A stretch of 64,000 nt of DNA, from NCBI RefSeq assembly GCF_001039355.2, contig NW_019775180.1, positions 933,460 to 997,459 of the forward strand, written 5' to 3'. This stretch comes from Lingula anatina. Its lineage: Eukaryota; Brachiopoda; Lingulata; Lingulida; Lingulidae. How positions within the stretch are numbered: position 1 is the first letter of the stretch; each line of letters starts with the position of its first letter. Of this stretch, positions 12,938 through 22,200 are shown one piece after another. The notes under the pieces are model-generated. The model did no database searches and had not been told where the DNA came from. It worked only from the letters and a program-made list of their open reading frames with translations. Position numbers and translations under genes: made by a program.

Positions 12938-14324
12938 TTCAGCAGAAAGCAATGAGAAACATTGTATCAAATCATTTTCACATACTGCACATATTTGTCA
13001 GCCAAAATTACTTCCTTTTGAGTATTTCCACATGCATTTTACACTGATTGAGGACACCCTAGGATGATTACAAAATATGGCATGATTTCTACCCATTTTA
13101 AAATTCTGTGCTGTTTCTGGATAACTGCACTAAGGACTGACCTGTGTTGACACAAGACTAAGATCAGCTGGTATACTACCATGTGAACAGTGTTTTGACT
13201 TGATCTTGATCTTAGATAGGTTTAAAAGTGTAACATTTAAAAACAAACTTTCAAATTGAATTAAAAAATTGAACTGAAATAAGGACTATAACTAGCAGAT
13301 CTTGGGGAAATTATGTTTTATTTATTTATTTGTTTATTTAATTTTTTTTGTCATCACCAAAGCAAATGTTTGCAAATCAAGTTTTACTGTATGTGCTTTT
13401 GAAAAATTATTTAATTGTTCTTTTCATATAACCCATATTTGCTGTATATGCTTTTGAAAAATTATTTAATTGTTCTTTTCATATAACCCATATTTGTCAA
13501 CCAAATTTCCTTCACTTTACCTATTTTATAAGTACCTTACTCTGCATTGGAAAATCCTAGGACTAGAAAGATTTTTTCAATAGTGAGGAATCAGTAAAAC
13601 TATGTATGGCTATCTGTATGCCAAATTTCAATTCCCTAGTACACATTTTTACTCTGATTAGAAATAAAAAGGAATTACCTTTGCATCTAACTGTGAGCCA
13701 TCTTTCTGCACCAGTAACGGCTCCTTCCACCTTGCCTCAATGTATACATCAGCTGAAAACTCCTGGTGGGCATCATTGATGTCGCCTACTGCAATAAAAC
13801 TGGTTCTCAATTCGACAACCACCTAGAAATATAATATCATGCTCAAAACTCGAAAATTGAATTATAATGCTCATTTTTGCCCCAGACGTCATTGTGCTCT
13901 ACATGTAGCTGCCTAAAAAAAATTAACCTTAAATGCTAGGCAGGTAAGGCCAAAAGGCTGGCATATGTAAGATCGAAAACTGAGGAAAATGCCAAGTAAG
14001 CTAGCGGGCCTTCTGCTTCAGGGGCCTGATACTATTACCGAGTATACGGTGTAACATCACTTAAAGAGAATTCCACATCTGATATGTTTGGATTGACACA
14101 GCTCATTTAAAAGCAATCTAATCGGAAACCAGTCAGCAAGAGTCACTATAGTGGACACCTACCTTTTCACCACCAAAATATTTTCTATTTCTATGTATTT
14201 TTTCACCATCTGTTGTATTTTCCACTATCTTCAGAAGAAGAGCAGTCTGTTTTCTTTGCTCCTCTATCAGCTGAAGTGCTTGTTGTTTCTGCTCTTGTAA
14301 AAGATTATCAAGTTGTCCGTCCAT
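9299..14324 (-). CDS. Cys-loop-less pentameric ligand-gated ion channel-like protein, 9 exons, 473 aa
   Basis: Joined exons (minus): 14163-14324, 13679-13822, 12654-12780, 12332-12396, 11830-11929, 11479-11645, 11130-11285, 10008-10181, 9299-9625; all junctions are GT-AG and keep frame. Residues 3-36 form a Leu/Gln/Glu coiled coil. Residues ~55-240 resemble the neurotransmitter-gated channel ligand-binding domain: a W-x-P...N segment (WDPRIVVIN) and FPLDYQ at the usual Cys-loop position, with neither loop cysteine present. M1 is ~245-268, M2 ~277-297 (conserved Leu at 9'), M3 ~300-322 following the family-typical LPxVSYLT, M4 ~343-364. The M3-M4 linker is only ~20 residues. A 108-residue Lys/Arg-rich tail follows M4. 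The family forms pentameric pores; ligand unknown. A TGA lies two codons before the ATG, so the start is supported unless an upstream exon splices in. No signal peptide is visible. Confidence 0.85.
10008..10181 (-). CDS. Channel exon 8: M3 and M4
   Basis: Residues 308-365. Carries the body of M3 (DLFVIGCLVIQFLI), a short acidic/neutral linker (GENAIVALLQADSALTFD) and M4 (AAIIGGCTIAFQVIMVFWLF). Having both helices in one exon leaves no room for the long intracellular loop typical of animal receptors. Donor GTATGT. Confidence 0.87.
11005..11119. repeat. Foldback element beside channel exon 7 donor
   Basis: Outer arms gatacaacactcgtcg.../...cgacgagtgttgtatc and inner arms aattacttgtgtattgt / acaatacacttgtaat form a nearly complete palindrome ending 10 bp from the exon 7 boundary. 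Confidence 0.85.
11130..11285 (-). CDS. Channel exon 7: M1-M2-M3 pore exon
   Basis: Residues 256-307. Encodes the rest of M1, the loop ASPNDR, M2 (RLGVTLTLLLTSVAFKF, then IVTSS) and the start of M3 (LPAVSYLTFL). The LPxVSYLT segment is diagnostic for the family. Donor GTAAGT; an inverted-repeat element starts 10 bp beyond the donor. Confidence 0.9.
11479..11645 (-). CDS. Channel exon 6: end of extracellular domain and start of M1
   Basis: Residues 200-255. Ends with VTRRAGFYFWNVFLVL, the pre-M1 arginines and the first half of M1. Acceptor TTAACCAG, donor GTGAGT, phase 0. Confidence 0.87.
11830..11929 (-). CDS. Channel exon 5: ligand-binding domain beta strands
   Basis: Residues 167-199 plus one base. 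Begins NLTLRLMSDW directly after FPLDYQ of exon 4. Acceptor GACTATAG, donor GTATTT (a weaker donor). Confidence 0.8.
12332..12396 (-). CDS. Channel exon 4: Cys-loop position without cysteines
   Basis: Residues 145-166. Ends in FDFPLDYQ, equivalent to the FPxDxQ of the Cys-loop. The two cysteine positions are occupied by Glu and Leu (the Leu is in the next exon). Donor GTAAGA. Confidence 0.85.
12654..12780 (-). CDS. Channel exon 3: loop A region
   Basis: Residues 103-144 plus one base. Contains WDEHWDPRIVVINE, the counterpart of the W-x-P-x(n)-N segment of Cys-loop receptors. Donor GTAAGT. Confidence 0.85.
12903..12937. repeat. (CA)n microsatellite
   Basis: Interrupted by one caaac; in channel intron 2. 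Confidence 0.95.
13387..13496. repeat. Tandem duplication, 55-bp unit, two copies
   Basis: Units at 13387-13441 and 13442-13496 are nearly identical (tgtatgtg versus tgtatatg the visible difference). Confidence 0.85.
13679..13822 (-). CDS. Channel exon 2: start of ligand-binding domain
   Basis: Residues 55-102; acceptor TTTCTAG, donor GTAATT, phase 0 at both ends. It encodes the first beta strands (VVVELRTSFIAVGDIN, then FSADVYIEARW), matching the opening strands of ligand-gated channel extracellular domains. Confidence 0.85.
14163..14324 (-). CDS. Channel exon 1: start codon and N-terminal coiled coil
   Basis: Residues 1-54. Begins ATG with G at +4 and an in-frame TGA just upstream. Donor GTAGGT, phase 0. 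The peptide is charged and helical (LLQEQKQQ, LIEEQRKQ) and is not a signal peptide. Confidence 0.8.
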
Positions 14325-17300
14325 TACTCAGCGGTCGACAGGTAATACAATGGGGCATGGCTTCTCTAGTTACCATGGCACAACTGGTCACCGATACAAC
14401 CATTTTAGCTTGCCCTTTTCATTGATTATTTATAACGTATTGTGCTTTTGTTGAGACCTTGAATTCTGCTTTTGTTACTAGTTTATTTGAATGTGGAAAC
14501 AATAACAATAAACTTTTCATCGTGAAGTTAAGTCTTAGAATCTAAAGCGCAACTCTTTGTGAGCCATTATAAGCATTATACATGGTTTGACTTCCAAACC
14601 AAGTCTATTTAGTAGCATCCATAATATTTTGTTCTATATTAGCATGAGATATAGCGATTCAATGAATGGGAAAGGAAAATGTCAGTTGATCTTGTCTGGA
14701 CAGTTATGCCCATACCCAAAGTAAAAATTCACAAGTTTATTAAGTATATGATAGAATACAACTTTCTTAAGGTGTGTGTTGGTCTGCTTAAGTAATTTTG
14801 CTGCATGAAAGGCATTACAAAACACAAAACAACATCTGTCAAGCCTGAGCTCCATTTTATTCTGATATCTATTTGGTCTTCAGAATACCATTAAAAACAC
14901 TAATGTCTTGCCCAGTTAAGAAAAACTGGCAGTTGTAGTTCAGTCCCTCAAGAACAATATATACACATGATATATTTCTACTGCAGCAGTCACATCAAAG
15001 GTTAAAACTTAAGGCAAGATAAGTGAACAAAAGCCGAGAATAAATTTGAGCACATAAAATACATGCACAGCTCTAATTCATAAATTAGGTAAGGTGGTCA
15101 AAATATATACATGTAAATTTGTTTACAGCTTTCTGTACAATTATCTTTATGGTGCTTAAATTAATGAAAATGAATATATTGTAAAATCCTCTGGCGGCAC
15201 ATCAATCTTGCTCTTTCATATGCCTCCATGGCAATGTTATATATCTAGGCTGCAGTAAGCCATGGCGTAACCAGCACATTGCCACATTTAATCACTGACA
15301 TTTAAAATTTTTCTTACCATACTTCTAACAATTTAGATACATACCACAGACTTCATTTCACAGATGACAACTCATTCAGGTTCATAAGCTCTGCATGTAC
15401 AATATTCTACACTTCAATAGAAAAGTTTACCGATAAGGAAAATTGAAACAACTCTGCCCTTTAACAATGAACATGGTTAAAAGGAACAATAATTATATCA
15501 TCTGCCTGGAACATTAAACCATTTTAAACAGCATGATCTGTTCAAGTACATTTTATGTGTATAATCAGTACCATTATTCATACAGAAAATAAGGACTAGA
15601 TGGCATGCACAGATGACCTGAAAGGACCCTATACAATATATGCAACATAGATGTAGTCTTGATGACAAAAACAAAACAACAAAAACAGCAGACTATACAA
15701 ACATAGACCTCACTGGCTCTATCACAAGCTCAGCAAGTCTAATAAAATGTTAATCTAATGTAAATGGCCTTGAATAAATAATGCATTCGTATCTTACTCA
15801 TTGTTTAATTTCTAGTGTTTTCAACCATGACAAAAATCATTTGGAGGTAGCATGATTTCACAAATACATGAGATTTCCACATAAAGAATTAAAATTATGA
15901 CAATAATTATAATTGTAACCATAAAGCCATGTTCATTAAAACCATGTAACACTATTAAAATATTCTTGATCACTGGAGGGACAAGGCTAGGCTTCTGTCT
16001 AAAATACAGAGGTAGAATAAGGCAAGCAAGAGGTCAATCCATGAAATCCTGTATCTATTTCCTGATTAAAACAGTTGTAAGTGCACCTAGGATTTGAATG
16101 AGGTTTGTACAGTCCCTGCTATGAAAAGCAGAGGTCCAACAGGTTTATTACCAAATGTTGATTTACCAGGGATTTAGCTGGAAAATTTCATCACTTAATA
16201 ATCTAAAAGACATAGTTCAACAATACTACTGGGTATGGTTCTCCCACTACTCCATACTATAAGCCTGTCAATCCCTACTATGTGGCAATTAATTTATCTT
16301 TTGTGTACCTTTTAACTCAAATAAATATGCACTCACAAATGTCATTGGTGAATCGAATATTGATTTTTTTTCTAGTGATTTCAATTAATTTCTGTAAATA
16401 ATCCATAACAATGTATCAATAGTGATGATTCTCCTTAGCATGTTTTCCAGTTAAAAATCAATGAACAATTGTTTAATTCTTTGATTTGATAAACAGAAAA
16501 TAGGTAGAAAAAAGAAAAAAATAAGGGCATCAACAGCACAATCATATCATTTAAACAAAGTCACAAATAAAAGTAACATTCTAAAAACATTCTAAGTATT
16601 GTAAAAAAATTGTTGTCCCCATATTATAATTCAATAAAATACATTCTAGGTACTAAAAGAGAAAAGAATTACTACAGAAAAATGTTGGTTAAAAATATGA
16701 CCTAGAAGTGTGTGTCAGGGCCATAATTATCTTATAATTAATGACTGCTACATGAAGCAATTCCATTAAATTTTTTCTCAATTTGGTGTATTCAAGGTGC
16801 AATTCTTTTCAAATTACAAATATCTGTAGACTGGTGTAAATATTTGCATCAGTTTAAATCAAAATCATGTAAAAACCCAAAATAAAGAAATGCTGGTGTA
16901 AGTTAAATAATGGTCTGGTGTAAATAATTGGCTGGCTGACTTCACAAGAGAAAGAAAAAGTATAAGAAATTCAATAGCCTGGTCAAATTTATCAGCACAT
17001 TAACATCACGCATCTGAATTTAAACTTGATTTAAAATATAGAAGACATTAAAATGTCTAATACATTAATACACAATTCCTGACAAAACAAAAAATTGCCT
17101 CTTATGTTGGAGCAGTGACCAAAAACAATTAACACCAAGAAGAGCTTTGAAGTTATGACTATACTTGTATCCATTAACGTTTTAAACATAATTTGCTGGC
17201 TATAAAAGCTATTAGCTTGGAGTAATTTTGACCATTCATTATCTCTATACATGTCCATCTGAAAAGTATTTAGGAGACTTAGGTGATATGTTCACTAAGG

Positions 17301-17535
17301 GAGGACAAATTCTCTGTGGTCTAATGCCGGTAGCACTGACAGTGCTGTGCTGGTGTTTTCTATATGGTTCACAGGGCCTGCCTGCTGCTATGCATTACAT
17401 GTTAAATACCTGCTCCTTCATCCACCCATCCATCCATGTTCATCCAAACTTTCCGTCATGGTTGGACAACTGAAATGTCAGTTCCTGTACATACTAATAT
17501 TTACACTTTTATGTTCTGTCTCGCTACTTGTACTA
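14325..17535. other. Intergenic / probable INSR 3' UTR
   Basis: No coding exon recognised. Minus-strand AATAAA hexamers at 16144-16149, 14856-14861 and 14736-14741 are possible INSR polyadenylation signals; which is used cannot be told. The stretch next to 14324 should hold the channel gene promoter, but no element stands out. Confidence 0.4.
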
Positions 17536-18160
17536 CTAGCACTGGGTTGACTGGGTGGGTAAGTGAACATTGATATGCCCATTCACCAGCCCATTCATGT
17601 GGGCATAGCCCCCACCTCCACTACTACTACTTTTGCTACTGCCTTTGCTCCCCTCATTTGAGTTTATTGCACTTGGGTATGGAATATTCGTGGAGTTGGT
17701 GCCACTCGAACGCCGTCTCTTTTTCATTTCATTTTGAAGTGTCTGTTTAATGCACTCGCAAGAGACGCTTTTGCCACTTTTTGATTCTGTGTCCGAGTGA
17801 TTTTCAAGGTGATTCTCGGTAATGTTGATGTTACTAAGGTTAATGTGGATGTCCTCTTCTCCACTGTCAGTCTCTTGCTGAGAAGATCCATGAGGATCAG
17901 TGAGGGGCTGCTGTGAATAGTCAGCTTCCATGTAGTCTGACGCAGTCTGCCTTCGTCGAGCACCTGGCGAATTTTCAAACACCTCATCATCATCTCCCCA
18001 TGTGTCTTCATGTGTAGACTGATATGCATTTTCCTCACTGTCAAAGAAGGACACTGCATGGAAAGAATCGGGCAGGTCTTGGGAAAGATGCTCCAAAATT
18101 TGGCAAAAAGTTGGCCTCTGCTTTGGATAATATTTCCAGCACTTCAGCATTATTTTATAT
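17536..18160 (-). CDS. INSR: INSR exon 24: end of kinase, C-terminal tail, stop
   Basis: Residues 1319-1526 and TAG. Finishes the kinase ([20 protein letters not shown]), then an acidic, Ser/Asn-rich tail with NAYQ, DYMEADY and, near the end, YAHMNG. Acceptor TTTCAG. Confidence 0.95.
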
Positions 18161-19190
18161 CTGAAATAAATAGACACTGATGAAATCTGCACTCTTCTTG
18201 CATTTTACTTTTGCCATTTGTGTATGTTGGGAAACAAATGATACAAATTCAGCAAAAAGTGAAACAGAAACATCTCTGAATACCGAAAGCATTGCTTACT
18301 TTTTTCATATCAAGAAACATCCCTGTGGCCTTTGCATTTTTCTTAAAATCTATACAAAACTTTACAAAGTATAAAAGCATATAAAGCAAACATGTAATGC
18401 CATCCTGTTTGGTGATGTAAACTATATCCTCCTTTTGTTTAATCCTGTATAACTTACAACTTGTCTGGGCATCCGTCTGGTTTTGGAATGATGTGTCCAT
18501 CAATGACATATTTCAGGACTTGTTCGTTAGCAAAGCCTTGGTATGGCTGGGCAGCTAGGGTACTCATTTCCCATAACACTACACCAAAAGACCTGTGGAG
18601 AATGAATGAATAAAGAATGAATAACTAATTCTACCTGTTCTCATTCTGAAATATTACTTACATTAAACAGTTTTATACTAAAACATGTCTACAGATGAGG
18701 ATGAAGGGAGATTAACAGGGTCACCTTCATTTCATATATTCTCTATCTACTTGTTGAAAACAAACTGTCTAGAGAGATTAATATAAAACATGTACTTCCT
18801 GTTTGAAGAGATTTGCATTTCTCAAAATTTACAAAGAAATAAATGTAGCAAAAATAAATAAGGGAAATATATAAGAAACATATTCATAGGTTACTTCCTT
18901 AGCATCACTCACCACACATCGGATGCATTAGTAAATATGCCATCTTTCAATGACTCGGGTGCCATCCACCTCACGGGTAACAATCCCTTTCCACCTTTTC
19001 TATAGTAATCTGTCTCATAAATATCTCTGGTCATTCCAAAATCTGAAAGAAAATATGTTTATAAACAGTGACTAGACTTCATGAAAAATGTTATTCAATA
19101 AACATTCATGTATAAACATTCTTTGGAAAAAAAAAAGGTTAAAAAAATATTCTCTTACAAGGAGCATGCAACTATCCTGCTGATCAAAAG

Positions 19191-19248
<58 letters not shown>

Positions 19249-22200
19249 CGTTATACAGTGAAAATGTTTACCTCCTATTTTTACAGTCATATTATCTGAC
19301 ACCATGCAGTTTCTGGCTGCTAAATCTCGGTGGACAAATTTCTTGGCAGATAGGTATGCCATTCCATCAGCTATTTCACCAGTCATTCTTAAGATTTCTG
19401 GAAGATCTGGTGGCTGACGCCCCTCGTTGTCCTGTGGAGACGTAAAGGCATCATTCATAAAATGTCAGAATAAGGAAAAATCAAGTTTAAACAAAGTATT
19501 AATATAGATAAATCCACGTTTTGTTAAATGGATGAAGACATACTGATGCTTTTCTTTACTGAAGTTTTATCTATTATGTTGAACAACCATTTTAAGTTAG
19601 AAACCCTCTTATTTCTAAATAACCACATAATAACATAACTATATATTTCTTATTTTTCACAGGTGCAGACATATACACTGACCGGTTCATCAGGCCGATG
19701 TTTCCGAAGGAAATTTTTCAGATCTCCCACAGCCATGAGCTCCATGATCACCAGAGTAGGCTGCCCCTTGGACACCACACCCAGTAACTTCACCACATGG
19801 TGGCAGTTAAATGCCTTCATCACTGATGCCTCATTCAGAAACTCTATGCGGTCACGAATTGAGGCATTTTCATTTACAGTCTGGAAACAAACAATTGTAG
19901 CTTTCACGTCACATTGGCACAAAATCCATCTATTAACTGCACTCTCTTTTATGCGTGTCAAATTTGATAATTGATAATTTTGACTCATTTTTGTATATAA
20001 TTTCTGATAAAACCAAACTTATATAAAACATGTTTAATGGTGTAAGTATGCAGACTTAGCGAGTCCTTACCTTCACTGCCACTCGTACTTGTGGCTCTCC
20101 CTCTACTATTTCTTTGGCTATACCCTCATAAACCATACCAAAAGATCCCTGGCCAAGCTCTCGAATAAGGGAAATTTTGTCACGGTCCACTTCCCACTCA
20201 TCAGGTATGTATACTGAGCAGATAAATAATATCATTTTATAACCATTTTAAAAGCTTCTAATTTACTTTACTGTCTTCTTATCTAACCAAAATCACAGCC
20301 TAGTTTAAAAGATAACAACTGTTTGTTTGGCCAAAACATGAATTTTTCAGGGGTAAACGATAATTTTCCCATAATAACCAATGATTAATGAATCCATTTT
20401 CACATTCAAAATAAGTCCCTGTTTTTTTCTAAAAAGTTTTTTTTTTTTTTTTGTTATAATCTCTTACGAGATTATTACAGAGTACAGCCATCTTTGGAGG
20501 TCACATGGTTCAATGACAGGCACAAATTTTCAGAATTGCTATATAACTGCCATTTTTTTGTGGTAAAAAAGAATAGATTACATTTCTACGAATTGTTTAC
20601 AATGTATTTATTGTGAAATATAGATCTCATACTAAGAGTTGTTATCCTTTTAAAGTCAGAGAATTTCCACTGAAATATACCCCTTTCAATTTAACACAAA
20701 CAAGGCAGCAAAGCTGTCAAATGTACAGACAAAAAACAGAAAACATTGATGCAGAAAATAGGCTACTGTCAATTCTGATGCAATAATACATTGTGCTTAA
20801 CTGCAAAGTCAATATCAAATCTAATTATGCACAACAAGTGACACTGACATAAGTAATGTGTGAAGCAAGCATAAGGCTTCAAGTCCATGACAGTTCAAGT
20901 TCACACTTAGAAAATGCCAGAATGAGAAAATTGAAAATTTCACAAAAAATTTCACAAATCCAATAAAACAAATGATAATCCAAAAAGAGCTGGTTTTCCA
21001 ATTTGAGCTGTATGTCAATCCTAAGAATCATTCTTGCAAGTTAAAAAATGATAAGAAACGCATCTGTGTCTTTACATAAAAAGTAAATCATGTGATAATC
21101 AAATTTCTGTAAATTGAAAAATATTAACTAATACAGTGTGTGACAAAGAGCTTTTAGGAGTAATGATTGTAATAATAGCATCATCCATAACATTTTTCCT
21201 GAATGTTTGGGGTGGTGTGTAAATGTTTTGGATGTGACTGCATGTGGCAGTGAAATATATATGACTCACCATCTCCAGCACTGAGGTACTCCGGATTGCA
21301 AGATGTGTACAGGGCATCCACTGGCAATTGGTTTTTCTTCAGTCTAAAATAAAAACAGTCACCTTTAAATAGCAGTGTTTCAGAGAAAAAAGGCATAATG
21401 TATTTCTTTTTGAGATAGATCAACAACATCTGACAGCATCAAAGGCTCATTATTTTGGTAATCAATGGGAAGAAAAAAATAATTACTTATCATAGTTTCA
21501 AAAGAAGTTATGTGAAAGGGATTAATAAATATGCAAAAATATTGACAGGCTGTGTAGCTGCCAGGATGTTGGCAGTAGATTTTACACTAGTTATCTTTGA
21601 ATAATTATCTCTATCGTACAAGGTATTGAATGTCACATGCATGTTACAGTCTTGAACGTGAACAAATAGTTTGGCCAGCAAATTCAAAGTGTGCTGACTA
21701 ACCTGTATTTGACAAAGAGCACCCCAGAAGTTATCACAACTATCACCACCACTATCACCACTGATACCGAGATGATGGCTATGTTGACTGGGGACATGAA
21801 AGTATCTGCAGCAGCTGCAAGTATACAAAAATATACACATTTTAACTTTTAAAAAATACTGGAACATACTCATTTTGAAAGAGATTATGGGAAACCAAAG
21901 TTAAATCACAGACATACCATAGACACTGCAAACGCATTTTGTCTGTAATGTCAATAAAATTAAAGCTAATCACCTGATTTCCCTAAACAACCTGTGAGAC
22001 CTTTTCAAAGAGCACTTCAGCTAAATTAACTCCATCATGTGTCACTCAAAAGGGAAAATAAAGCTCTTTACACACAAATTCCCTTCATGTAACAACCCAC
22101 CTGGTTTAGGAACAATAAAATAATGCAGGTCTGAGCAGGAGTCATTGCTTGTACCAGCTAAGGAAGTGGAACAGACTTTGACACTCCAGTTTCCTGGTGT

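Larger units (their letters stand above)
9626..14162. other. Introns of the channel gene
   Basis: The eight introns (about 180-950 bp) show no extra exon. Notable contents: inverted-repeat element 11005-11119, (CA)n at 12903-12937, and a 55-bp tandem duplication at 13387-13496 with two differences or fewer visible. Confidence 0.55.

Noticed and set aside
17724-18059. 111-codon minus ORF
   Set aside because: Out-of-frame shadow of the last INSR exon.
19663-19974. 103-codon plus-strand ORF
   Set aside because: Antisense shadow of INSR exon 20.
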